From an uncultured Candidatus Saccharibacteria bacterium (lineage in GTDB: Bacteria; Patescibacteriota; Saccharimonadia; Saccharimonadales; Saccharimonadaceae), in assembly GCA_938033695.1 (NCBI GenBank), contig CALHKE010000003.1, positions 39,242-103,241 of the forward strand: DNA of 64,000 nucleotides. Reading direction: 5' to 3'. How positions within the stretch are numbered: position 1 is the first letter of the stretch; every line of letters begins with the position of its first letter. The notes beneath the pieces were generated by a model. The model had not been told where the DNA came from. It worked only from the letters and a program-made list of their open reading frames with translations, and searched no databases. Position numbers and translations under genes: made by a program. This document shows positions 33,056 through 41,404 of this stretch, piece after piece.

Positions 33056-34372
33056 CTACTTTTGCATTTCTTTTAGTAATTCACTTGTTACCTTGATATC
33101 TTCGAAAGGTACCGCCTTATCTCCCCTCAAGATAGTTTTTTCGTGACCCTTACCGAGTACCAATACAATATCATTCTTTTTAGCCAGACTCAGAGCCTTA
33201 CGAATGGCTTCTTTTCTATCTTGAACCAGGAAGAGATTTTTTCCGCGCACGAACCCCTGTTTTTCTGCACCTTTCGCAAATTCTTCCATAATCATCTGTG
33301 GATCTTCGTCGCGTGAATCATCTTCGGTCACCACGATGTAGTCGCTATTTTTTGCGCCAATCTCTCCGCGTTCTTCGCGTGTCGATTCATCACGTCTGCC
33401 CGCTCCACCGAAGAGCGAGATTACCTTGGTTTTTTCTGTGCGTGCGGATTTGATTGCTTCAAAGACTTTCAAAAATGCATCCGGTGTGTGCGCATAATCC
33501 ACAATCGCGGTAAAATCCTGCCCCTCATCGATGCGGTTCATGCGCCCCTCTACTGATTCTAGACTATAGATACCATCATGAATTTGCTCTTCCGAAAGTC
33601 CGAGGATTAATCCCACTGCCGTAGCGGCTAGGGAATTATAAACCGTGAAGGTCCCCGGAATCTGGGTTTCAATCTTAAAGCGAGGTAATTTCGTGGTGTT
33701 TTTCCATTGATGATTGATGCCACGCGTATTTGGATTTACGATGTATTTTACGCCGCTCGCTGATTCTTCCACTTCTTCCGCCTGCAACATCCCGTGTTTT
33801 ATACCATATGTGATATAATTTGAAACTTTGGTGGCAAAGTATAGCCAAGACTCATCATCCTCATTAATCACTCCAGCCTTCGCCATTTTGAATAACCTAG
33901 CTTTGGTGGCGCGATAATTTTCGAAAGTTTTATGGTAATCAAGGTGTTCATGAGTCACATTGGTCTCCACGGCAATCTCAATCGGTACGCCAAAAGTGCG
34001 ATGTTGGGCTAATGCATGTGAGGTGACTTCCAGTACTAAAAATTCTGCCCCCTGTTTTTCAATCTCATTCATGCGATAATTTAGCGTTTCCGCATCCACA
34101 GTGGTCATGTGTTCAATCTGTTCTTCGAGTTTATCCACCCCCCAAGCCACCGTGGTCATTAAACCGGTTTTATAGCCCGCATGATTTAGCATCTTCCAAA
34201 TCAAAAAACAGGTCGAAGTCTTGCCATTCGTTCCTGTTACTGCGATTACGCGCATTTTCTTACCCGGAAAATGATATTTTTCTGCCGCTAGCACTGCTTT
34301 TCCCAAATGATAGGGGATTACTAGGCGATTATAATCCGGTAAATTATCCATCAAAAATGTTTTAATTTTCAT
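33056..34372 (-). CDS. murE: MurE-like UDP-MurNAc-tripeptide ligase
   Basis: Adds the third residue to the peptidoglycan peptide. 438 aa. P-loop VTGTNGKTST lies at only about residue 45, so domain 1 is largely missing (usual MurE about 490 aa). Other motifs: EVTSHALAQHR, TNVTHEHLDYHKTFENYRATKARLF (carbamylated Lys), VEGRMNRI, VDYAHTPDAF, FGGAGRRDESTR and VLGKGHE. The residue that selects the amino acid lies in DDSRDED, in place of DNPR of meso-DAP enzymes. No ribosome site is obvious; ATACCTC suggests a weak GAGGTAT. Confidence 0.88.
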   Translation of the reverse strand: MKIKTFLMDNLPDYNRLVIPYHLGKAVLAAEKYHFPGKKMRVIAVTGTNGKTSTCFLIWKMLNHAGYKTGLMTTVAWGVDKLEEQIEHMTTVDAETLNYRMNEIEKQGAEFLVLEVTSHALAQHRTFGVPIEIAVETNVTHEHLDYHKTFENYRATKARLFKMAKAGVINEDDESWLYFATKVSNYITYGIKHGMLQAEEVEESASGVKYIVNPNTRGINHQWKNTTKLPRFKIETQIPGTFTVYNSLAATAVGLILGLSEEQIHDGIYSLESVEGRMNRIDEGQDFTAIVDYAHTPDAFLKVFEAIKSARTEKTKVISLFGGAGRRDESTREERGEIGAKNSDYIVVTEDDSRDEDPQMIMEEFAKGAEKQGFVRGKNLFLVQDRKEAIRKALSLAKKNDIVLVLGKGHEKTILRGDKAVPFEDIKVTSELLKEMQK

Positions 34373-34416
34373 AATACCTCTTTATTAAATTATACCACAC
34401 CAGATTTTTGCAATAA

Positions 34417-34443
34417 TTAGCACTCAAAGCTTGACAGTGCTAA
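34417..34443 (+). promoter_or_regulatory. CIRCE operator (HrcA site)
   Basis: TTAGCACTC-N9-CAGTGCTAA; one mismatch from the consensus in the right arm. It overlaps the groES promoter, so HrcA would block it; hrcA itself is not in the window. Confidence 0.92.
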
Positions 34444-34458
34444 TTTTTCGATTACAAT
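34431..34458 (+). promoter_or_regulatory. groES-groEL promoter
   Basis: TTGACA (34431-34436), 16-nt spacer, TACAAT (34453-34458). The -35 box is inside CIRCE. Confidence 0.8.
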
Positions 34459-34486
34459 AGATATATAACCATCAAACAGGAGGAAC

Positions 34487-34747
34487 ATGATACTACATCC
34501 ATTAAGTGACCGTGTCGTTGCAAAAAAAGCAGAGCCTGCTGAAAAAACTGCATCTGGAATTCTTCTCGCTGGCCATCAAAATGAAAAACCAGCCTACGCC
34601 ATCGTTGAATCCGTTGGTCCAGATGTAAAATCTGTCAAAGCCGGCGACAAAATTATTTTCAAAGAATACTCTACTACCGATGTAAAATTTGAATCTCAAG
34701 AATATCTTATCGTTCGTGAAGAGGATATTTTAGCAATTATTAAATAA
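34487..34747 (+). CDS. groES: Co-chaperonin GroES
   Basis: Ring-shaped lid for GroEL. 86 aa, slightly short of the usual 94-97. Motifs: HPLSDRVVAKKAEPAEKTASG, the mobile loop that contacts GroEL (SGILLAG), and VKAGDKIIFKEYSTTDV, ending YLIVREEDILAII. CAGGAGGAAC precedes the ATG. Regulated with groEL through CIRCE. Confidence 0.96.
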   Translation: MILHPLSDRVVAKKAEPAEKTASGILLAGHQNEKPAYAIVESVGPDVKSVKAGDKIIFKEYSTTDVKFESQEYLIVREEDILAIIK

Positions 34748-34755
34748 GGAGCATT

Positions 34756-36369
34756 ATGGCTAAGAAAATTTTTTATGCACAAGAATCTCGGGAAAAAATC
34801 TTGAGTGGTGCCAAGCAACTTTATGACGCCGTGAAAGTAACTTTTGGTCCTAAGGGTCAGAACGTCGTCATCGAAAAGTCTTACGGCAATCCAACTATTA
34901 CCCACGATGGTGTGACCGTCGCTGAGGCTGTCGATCTTGGCAGTACCGAAGCCAATCTCGGCGAGCAGGTCGGCGCTAAGCTAATCAAATCCGCCGCCCA
35001 GAAACTAAATAAAGTTGCCGGTGATGGTACTACCACCGTTACGGTTTTGACTTACAATATTTTAAGTGAAGCCAATAAGTTAATTACTGCCGGTGTAAAT
35101 CCTATGGAACTACGTGCTGGTATTGAGAAAGCTGGTGCTGAAATCGTCGAGAAGATTAATCAAGCAGCCGAGCAAATCACTGGTGATAGTAAGAAAATTA
35201 CCGAAGTTGCCACTATTTCAGCTGGTGATGCCGCCATTGGTGAATTGATTGCTGGTGTAATTTCTAAAATCGGTAAAGACGGCGTGGTGACTGTCGAGCC
35301 AGGTCAAGGTCTCGAAATGGAGCAGGAAATCGTTGAAGGTTTCAGCTATGACAAAGGTTACAGCTCTCCATTCTTTGTTACTGATGTAAATCGTCAGGAA
35401 GCAATTTTTGACAAGCCTCTTATCCTCCTCACCGATAAGAAAATTTCTTCCAATAATGAAATCCTGCCAATTCTCGAAAAAGTCATGCAATCTGGTCGCA
35501 AGGATCTCGTGATTATTGCTGAAGAAGTTAGCGGGGAAGCTCTCTCACTCCTCGTTTTGAATAAACTTAAGGGTGTCTTTAATACTCTCGTTCTGAAAGC
35601 TCCAGCCTTCGGTGACCGCCGCAAGGAAATTCTAGAAGACATCGCTGTGCTCACTGGTGCCACTGTTATCTCCGAGGAACGTGGCATGAAGCTTGAAGAT
35701 GCTGATCTTGACCTCTTAGGTTCTGCTAAGAAAATTATTGCCACCAAGGATGAATCAACTATTATTAGTGGCAATGGTGATAATAAGGAGGTTAAGGCTC
35801 GTATTGAGTTGATTAAATCTCAAGCCAACCTCGCTACCTCTGATTACGATCGTGAGCAATTCAATAAGCGTGCCGCCGCTCTTCTTGGCAAGGTTGCCGT
35901 GATTAAAGTTGGTGGAGCTACCGAAACCGAAATCGATGAGAAAAAATATCGCGTCGATGATGCCGTAGCCGCCACGAAGGCTGCTCTGGATGAAGGAATC
36001 GTGGCTGGTGGTGGTGTCACTTTGGTTAATCTCGCTAACACCTTAGATGATTCTGATCTCGGTGCTAAGATTGTTAAGAATGCCCTCAAGGCCCCATTTA
36101 TTCACATCACCGAAAATGCTGGTTTGAATTCTCAAGCGCTGCTTTCTGAAGTCGAAAAAGCTAAACCAGGTTTTGGTATCAATGTTATGCAACCAGAAAA
36201 AGGTTTGCAAGACCTAAAGAAAGCCGGTGTGATTGATCCAGCGCGTGTTACTCGTGAAGCTGTTCAGAATGCCATTAGTATTTCGGCTACTGCGATTACT
36301 ATGGGTGCTCTCATTGTCGATATTCCAGAAAAATCCGAACCAGAAGCCATGAGCGGAGGCATGTATTAA
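34756..36369 (+). CDS. groEL: Chaperonin GroEL
   Basis: 60-kDa chaperonin that folds proteins inside its cavity with GroES. 537 aa. Conserved blocks: VKVTFGPKGQNVVIEKSYGNPTITHDGVTVA, GDGTTTVTVL (ATP site), APAFGDRRKEILEDIAVLTG, KVGGATETEIDEKKYRVDDAVAA, and EGIVAGGGVTLV. The C-terminal tail is MSGGMY, a very short form of the GGM repeat. Eight nt after groES, with AAGGAG. Confidence 0.97.
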   Translation: MAKKIFYAQESREKILSGAKQLYDAVKVTFGPKGQNVVIEKSYGNPTITHDGVTVAEAVDLGSTEANLGEQVGAKLIKSAAQKLNKVAGDGTTTVTVLTYNILSEANKLITAGVNPMELRAGIEKAGAEIVEKINQAAEQITGDSKKITEVATISAGDAAIGELIAGVISKIGKDGVVTVEPGQGLEMEQEIVEGFSYDKGYSSPFFVTDVNRQEAIFDKPLILLTDKKISSNNEILPILEKVMQSGRKDLVIIAEEVSGEALSLLVLNKLKGVFNTLVLKAPAFGDRRKEILEDIAVLTGATVISEERGMKLEDADLDLLGSAKKIIATKDESTIISGNGDNKEVKARIELIKSQANLATSDYDREQFNKRAAALLGKVAVIKVGGATETEIDEKKYRVDDAVAATKAALDEGIVAGGGVTLVNLANTLDDSDLGAKIVKNALKAPFIHITENAGLNSQALLSEVEKAKPGFGINVMQPEKGLQDLKKAGVIDPARVTREAVQNAISISATAITMGALIVDIPEKSEPEAMSGGMY

Positions 36370-36378
36370 ATAAAAAAT

Positions 36379-36400
36379 GGAGGCGTTAGCCTCCTTTTTT
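36379..36400. terminator. groEL terminator
   Basis: GGAGGC pairs with GCCTCC, six T follow; placed between convergent genes. Confidence 0.88.
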
Positions 36401-36402
36401 AT

Positions 36403-37062
36403 TTAATTGTCAGCTTTTTCAATGAGGTAGAGCAATGCTTCGGCGCGCTCGGTTTCATCAGTTAAGCTTTTAGCAGTATCGTAGGCGGCAGTAATCATTT
36501 CTTTATCACCAGTCGATTCAATCATTTGCTTATAAACCTTGAATTTTTGATCAGGGTTAATTTTGATTTTATCCATCAAAGGATAAAGATCTTGAAGCAT
36601 TTGCTTCTTTACGTCTTCCAATTTACTGTCTTCTATTGCAGCTTCAGGAGTTGCTGGAGCTGCAGTCTCGAGATTGATTGCTGGCGTTGCAGCTTCGGTA
36701 TTTACTTCGGTAGCTACTTCTACTGGTTTATCTGCTGGGGTTTCGACACCTAGATTGCTTAAATCCATAGCCGGGGCTGCAAAAGCATTTTCCGCACCTG
36801 TGTTTTCGGTTGGCTCCAAAATTGGGGCTGGACCTTGATTGGTTAAATCTTGCATGACTTGTGAGGCTCCATTATTTTCGAAAGTTGGGGCAGAATTAGC
36901 ACTATTGCTAGTGATCGTTTCTGTTGGCACGCCAAATGTTGCGCTAGGGTCAAAAGCCGGCATTGCGCTATCAGCTGGTGGCATCGGAGGGATGCCGAAT
37001 TGATTTTGTATTTGATTTAGGTCGGCGTTATTGCCATTATCTGTCCCTGATGCCAGATCCAT
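36403..37062 (-). CDS. Hypothetical protein with disordered Pro/Ala/Thr-rich region and helical C-terminus
   Basis: 219 aa, not recognised. Residues 1-150 are low complexity (Asn, Pro, Ala, Thr, Glu) and probably disordered, without a signal peptide or membrane segment, so it is likely cytoplasmic. The last 70 residues (LEDVKKQMLQDLYPLMDKI...YLIEKAD) should form three helices. ATG 37062 is preferred because AGAGAGG lies 5 nt upstream; a GTG two codons earlier overlaps that site. Confidence 0.75.
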   Translation of the reverse strand: MDLASGTDNGNNADLNQIQNQFGIPPMPPADSAMPAFDPSATFGVPTETITSNSANSAPTFENNGASQVMQDLTNQGPAPILEPTENTGAENAFAAPAMDLSNLGVETPADKPVEVATEVNTEAATPAINLETAAPATPEAAIEDSKLEDVKKQMLQDLYPLMDKIKINPDQKFKVYKQMIESTGDKEMITAAYDTAKSLTDETERAEALLYLIEKADN

Positions 37063-37248
37063 ACCCACCTCTCTTTTAATATTTTACTATTTAATTAACT
37101 ACCAAGATTTTACCATAAACATCATGAAAAAACAATTTCAAAATTATTTCATAACGCTTTTGTTTGGCAAATGTCCACCCCTGTCTTATAATAAAAAAGA
37201 CTTGTTAGTACATTACTAGTTTTTGGAAAATATGAAAGGGGGAAACTA
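37063..37248. promoter_or_regulatory. Intergenic region with TATAAT before the 37249 gene
   Basis: GTCTTATAATAAAAAAG (TATAAT near 37185-37190) probably starts the transcript of the next gene about 60 nt ahead of the ATG. Nothing else is evident. Confidence 0.45.
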
Positions 37249-37980
37249 ATGATTATTTTAGATCGTGAAGTTGTCGTTTATTTGGAAGAATCTTATTTAG
37301 CGCAAGCGGAAAAAGTTCACCGTTTACATTATAAATTACTTCAAACTATCGATAATACTTTGCTGCAGTCGCAGGGAATTGCGCTGGATTCGCATCGGTG
37401 TAATGAAGAAAAACTTTTTTCCACCGAAGAACGTCATCAGACTTTTAATCGTCTAGCTTTTTATCATGCTCGTTGTCATGAGTTCACACGTCCACTTAGC
37501 CCGGAAACTAATTTCTCGGCTATTTACGAGAATCTGGCCCAGAGTGCACGCCTACTCTCTGAACTATATGCTTTTTATGAGCAATTTTTAATCAGAAATG
37601 AAGAGAAGGAATTATCCCATACGGAGTTACCTCAGCAAAATCGCAAGCAAATGGATGATCTCGATAAGGCTCGGCGGGAATTAGCTCGGCAACTAAGATA
37701 TTTTTCGACTCAGATTATTTGTATAGAGCCAGATATTAGGTCAATGCTTTTAGCTCGGCGTATTCCCATGGAGAAGAGTTATCGTTTGACCGACGGTCTT
37801 CAATATCGACCGGTCTGCCAAACTATTCGCAGGCTCTTTTCTCAGAAAAATTCTAAGCCAAAATTAGCAAAATCATCATTCAATAATCTTTCCGAAAATC
37901 TATCGGTGCGAGTTGGTCCCATGAAACCAGTGGACCCTAGTGTTCTTAAAATTATTGAATCACTCGCCTATCTCTCATAA
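37249..37980 (+). CDS. Hypothetical helical protein
   Basis: 243 aa, not recognised. Rich in Gln, Arg, Leu and His and predicted mostly alpha-helical with no membrane segment. His/Cys pairs occur (HYK..., HRCNEEK, FYHARCHEF, IICIEPD), but there is no clear metal motif. ATG 37249 has GAAAGGGGG 6 nt upstream. A terminator separates it from glmS. Confidence 0.7.
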   Translation: MIILDREVVVYLEESYLAQAEKVHRLHYKLLQTIDNTLLQSQGIALDSHRCNEEKLFSTEERHQTFNRLAFYHARCHEFTRPLSPETNFSAIYENLAQSARLLSELYAFYEQFLIRNEEKELSHTELPQQNRKQMDDLDKARRELARQLRYFSTQIICIEPDIRSMLLARRIPMEKSYRLTDGLQYRPVCQTIRRLFSQKNSKPKLAKSSFNNLSENLSVRVGPMKPVDPSVLKIIESLAYLS

Positions 37981-37981
37981 A

Positions 37982-38004
37982 ACATCGCTCATGCGGTGTT
38001 TTTT
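37982..38004 (+). terminator. Terminator before glmS
   Basis: ACATCGC pairs with GCGGTGT (one G-T pair), then T-run. Confidence 0.75.
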
Positions 38005-38008
38005 CTGT

Positions 38009-38014
38009 TATAAT
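38009..38014 (+). promoter_or_regulatory. Extended -10 (TGTTATAAT) of glmS
   Basis: Ends 18 nt before ATG 38033; a short leader carries AAAGGAGG. The leader is too short for a glmS ribozyme. Confidence 0.6.
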
Positions 38015-38032
38015 CGAAAAAAAGGAGGTTAT

Positions 38033-39856
38033 ATGTGTGGAATTGTCGGATATGTTGGAAAAAATAACGCTCAAGAATTCTTACTTTCAGGCCTTAAGCG
38101 CCTAGAATATCGTGGTTATGATTCAGCCGGTGTGGCAACTCTTGATCAAAACCAAAACCCTACGTTGTTACGTGCGGTTGGCAAGATCGTCAATCTAGAA
38201 GCTAAAATTAAAGATCATTATACATCTGATCATATTGGTATCGGTCATACTCGTTGGGCTACTCACGGTAATCCATCCGAGACCAATGCTCACCCACATC
38301 ATGTTGGTAGTATTTTCTTGGTTCATAATGGTATTATCGAAAATTATAAAGCCTTGAAAAAAGAGCTCTCTGAGAAATATCAATTTAAGTCCGAGACTGA
38401 TACAGAGGTACTGGCGGCGCTCATCGATAGTTTTTATCAGGAATCGCATGATTTGCTCGACTCTGTCACTCAGGCACTCAAGCTCGTCTCTGGTACCTAT
38501 GGTATCGCTGTGATGTCTGCAGATGATACTGAGCATCTCGTGGTCGCTCGTTCTGGTTCGCCACTGGTTATAGGCGTGGGTGAACATGAAACTCTCATCG
38601 CTTCAGATGCTTCCGCGCTTATCGGTAATACTAAGAATGCGATTTATCTTAACGATGGGGAAGTTGCTCTCATTTCTAAAGATCATGTCGAAGTTAAAAC
38701 CCTCGACCTTCAGCCAGTTTCTGTGAAAGTTGAAAAAATTCTCACCGACCTTTCAGCTATTCAAAAAGGTGGCTACGATCATTTCTTGCTTAAAGAAATT
38801 ATGGAACAACCAGATAGTTTGAAAGAAACTTTGCGTGGACGCATCAATGCGAAAGAACATACTGTTCATCTCGGTGGCCCAAATCTTTCCGTCAAGGAAC
38901 TAAAAGAAATTAAGCACATCATTCTGGTTGGTTGTGGTACCGCTTACTATGCTGCTAATACTGCCGCTTATCTCATCGAGCAAGTTTTGCCTGGTGTCAC
39001 TATTGAGCCAGTGATCGCTTCCGAATATCGTTATCGCCATGCTTATATTCCAGATCACTCGGTGGCGCTCATTATTTCTCAGTCTGGTGAAACCGCGGAT
39101 ACCTTGGCCTGTCTTCGCGAAATCAAATCTCAGGGCACCAAAACTATTGGCATCGTTAATGCTATCGGCTCGACCATTGCGCGTGAAGTCGATGGTGGTA
39201 CTTATGTTCATGCCGGTCCAGAAATTTCCGTCGCCAGTACCAAGGCTTACACTTCTCAAGTCATTGCCATTTTAATGTTCGGCCTTACTATTGCTGAAGC
39301 TAAGGGATTGAACGCTCGTCAAGTTGCCGCCTTGGTAGACGAAATTAGTCTTCTGCCAGAGGAAATCAAGCGTATCTTGCATGAGAAGCAGGATGAAATT
39401 TCTAAGCTCGCCAAGAACTATACGAATTACGAGCACGCGATTTATCTCGGCCGTGATGTGAATTACCCTATCGCCCTCGAAGGGGCTTTGAAGCTCAAGG
39501 AAATTTCTTACATTGATGCTAACGGTTATCCGACTGGGGAATTAAAGCACGGACCTATCGCTTTGATTGATGATCGTTTCTTCGAAGTCGTGATGTTGCA
39601 ATCTGGTTTCTTGTTCGAAAAATCCGTTTCTGGTATTCAAGAAGTTTTGGCGCGCGGTGGCCATGTGATCGTCTTTTCTGATACTGAGGTTGATCTGCCG
39701 GTGGAGGGTGTGGTAAAAATTGATACTAAACTTCAATTACTCACGCCACTTCTCTTTAATCTCTTGAGCCAGATGTTTGCTTATTACCTAGCAGTTTATC
39801 GTGGTAATAATGTCGACCAGCCACGTAATCTTGCTAAGTCGGTTACCGTCGAATAA
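38033..39856 (+). CDS. glmS: Glutamine-fructose-6-phosphate aminotransferase (isomerizing)
   Basis: Makes glucosamine 6-phosphate for peptidoglycan and surface sugars. 607 aa. Start ATG 38033, because Cys2 of MCGIVGYVG is the N-terminal nucleophile after Met removal; AAAGGAGG precedes it. Glutaminase domain with HTRWATHG and HNGIIENY, then two SIS domains with VGCGTAYYA and SQSGETADTL, C-terminal YPTGELKHGPIALID and LAKSVTVE. The open frame extends 31 codons upstream, but those codons are not needed. Confidence 0.97.
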   Translation: MCGIVGYVGKNNAQEFLLSGLKRLEYRGYDSAGVATLDQNQNPTLLRAVGKIVNLEAKIKDHYTSDHIGIGHTRWATHGNPSETNAHPHHVGSIFLVHNGIIENYKALKKELSEKYQFKSETDTEVLAALIDSFYQESHDLLDSVTQALKLVSGTYGIAVMSADDTEHLVVARSGSPLVIGVGEHETLIASDASALIGNTKNAIYLNDGEVALISKDHVEVKTLDLQPVSVKVEKILTDLSAIQKGGYDHFLLKEIMEQPDSLKETLRGRINAKEHTVHLGGPNLSVKELKEIKHIILVGCGTAYYAANTAAYLIEQVLPGVTIEPVIASEYRYRHAYIPDHSVALIISQSGETADTLACLREIKSQGTKTIGIVNAIGSTIAREVDGGTYVHAGPEISVASTKAYTSQVIAILMFGLTIAEAKGLNARQVAALVDEISLLPEEIKRILHEKQDEISKLAKNYTNYEHAIYLGRDVNYPIALEGALKLKEISYIDANGYPTGELKHGPIALIDDRFFEVVMLQSGFLFEKSVSGIQEVLARGGHVIVFSDTEVDLPVEGVVKIDTKLQLLTPLLFNLLSQMFAYYLAVYRGNNVDQPRNLAKSVTVE

Positions 39857-39887
39857 ACAAATTTAAGACCCACCTCACTCGAAAATA

Positions 39888-39915
39888 AACTATGCAGCCA
39901 ATCTGCATAGTTTTT
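39888..39915 (+). terminator. glmS terminator
   Basis: AACTATGCAG pairs with CTGCATAGTT, then T-run. Confidence 0.87.
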
Positions 39916-39945
39916 CTCTCTCTTCAAAAAAGCTTTCTCTTGGGT

Positions 39946-39951
39946 TAAAAT
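39946..39951 (+). promoter_or_regulatory. -10-like TAAAAT of the sugar transferase gene
   Basis: Ends 7 nt before ATG 39959; no ribosome site. Confidence 0.5.
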
Positions 39952-39958
39952 AAAACTA

Positions 39959-41404
39959 ATGAAGAAAAATTCCGATTTTATTTTTCGTTTATTTCTCATC
40001 TTAGGCGACATTATTGCAATCATCGCTTCTTTTGCTTTTGCCTACATGATTCGCACTAAGCTCGACACTCGCCCATATTATTTTGAGCTCACTTCTATGG
40101 AATTTATTTTGCCGCTGGTTTTCTTGGTCCCGCTTTGGATTATTATGCTCTTTATTATGGGACTTTATCGTAAGGATGTGATTTTTGCCAAATCCAGGTG
40201 GGGCGAACTTTACCGTCTCTTTGTAGCTTCGGTGGTTGGCATCATGGGTATTATTACCTTAGACTTTTTTATTCAAGAAAATCTCTTTCCCGTCCGTTTA
40301 ATTGCGGTTTATGCGGTCTTTACTTGCTTTATTTCGCTCCTCTTTATGCGAATAATTTTAAAATTCTTCCGCAAACGTTTTATGTTGCAAAAAATCGGTA
40401 TCAAGCGGGCTATTATCGTCGGTAATTCAAAAAATACCACCTACCTAATTAATCAAATTCTCGCCTATCCTGAAGATGGTTACCGTTTGGTTGGCGTAGT
40501 AGCTGGCAGTAAATATATTCCGAAAGAACTTCGTCATTTTCAATATTCTTCTCTGAAGGATGCTTTAAAAGACCAGACAGTTGATGTGATTTTTCAAACT
40601 GATGAACGTCAAACTGAGTATGTTTACCGTCAGTCGATTAACCACCATCTCCTCTATTATTTTATCCCGTCCGAGGCCGCACTTTCTCAGCATATGGGAC
40701 AACTTGAGCTTATCGGTAGCACGCCAGCTATTTTAGTTAAGGTTACGCCACTCGTGGGGAACGCCCGCATCGTTAAGCGCTTTATGGATATTATTTTTAG
40801 TCTTATCGGTATTATTTTGGCCTTTATTCCAATGCTAATTATTTGGCTTTGCCTCAAAATTTCTGACCCGAAGTCCAAGACTATCTATAGTGAATATCGT
40901 CTCACTCAATATAATCGCAAGTTTAAAATTCTCAAATTCCGTAGTATGAAGACGGCTTATTCTGGTATGACCCCGGAGGAAGCCTTCGCTAAAATGGAGA
41001 AAGAAGGGAAGATTACTTCTGCCGCCGAACTCTCTCATCAGTATCGTAAAAATGGAGATTTTCTAACGCGAGATCCTCGTATTACTCGTATTGGTAAGTT
41101 CTTGCGCGCTACTTCACTTGATGAATTACCTCAATTATTTAATGTTTTACGCGGTGATATTTCTCTCGTTGGTCCACGTGCTCTAGTGCCAGGAGAATTG
41201 CGTAATTACGGTGACCGCTCACTTCTTCTTACGGTTAAGTCTGGACTCACTGGCCTGGCTCAGGTTTCTGGTCGTCGTGACATTAGTTTTGATGAGCGTC
41301 GCTCCCTTGATCTTTATTACATCCAAAACTGGTCGGTACTCTTCGATTTGCAGATTATGCTCCAAACCATTCGCGCCGTAATTTTTCAAAAAGGTGCCAA
41401 ATAA
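39959..41404 (+). CDS. Polyprenyl-phosphate sugar-1-phosphate transferase (WbaP/WcaJ type)
   Basis: Starts surface polysaccharide synthesis by moving a sugar phosphate to undecaprenyl phosphate. 481 aa: four N-terminal membrane segments, a CoA-binding-like cytosolic domain (about 150-260), a fifth hydrophobic segment (about 280-300) and the catalytic domain with KILKFRSMKT, GKFLRATSLDELPQLFNVLR, SLVGPRALVP and LTGLAQVSGR. All match the family. The next gene starts directly after the stop, giving a unit sugar transferase-GT4-Wzy. Confidence 0.93.
   Translation: MKKNSDFIFRLFLILGDIIAIIASFAFAYMIRTKLDTRPYYFELTSMEFILPLVFLVPLWIIMLFIMGLYRKDVIFAKSRWGELYRLFVASVVGIMGIITLDFFIQENLFPVRLIAVYAVFTCFISLLFMRIILKFFRKRFMLQKIGIKRAIIVGNSKNTTYLINQILAYPEDGYRLVGVVAGSKYIPKELRHFQYSSLKDALKDQTVDVIFQTDERQTEYVYRQSINHHLLYYFIPSEAALSQHMGQLELIGSTPAILVKVTPLVGNARIVKRFMDIIFSLIGIILAFIPMLIIWLCLKISDPKSKTIYSEYRLTQYNRKFKILKFRSMKTAYSGMTPEEAFAKMEKEGKITSAAELSHQYRKNGDFLTRDPRITRIGKFLRATSLDELPQLFNVLRGDISLVGPRALVPGELRNYGDRSLLLTVKSGLTGLAQVSGRRDISFDERRSLDLYYIQNWSVLFDLQIMLQTIRAVIFQKGAK

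Noticed and set aside
35394..35774. Antisense ORFs inside groEL
   Set aside because: They are composition shadows of a conserved gene; no promoter or ribosome site on that strand.
38005..38032. glmS ribozyme/riboswitch
   Set aside because: The leader between TATAAT and ATG is under 20 nt, and the preceding element is a terminator.
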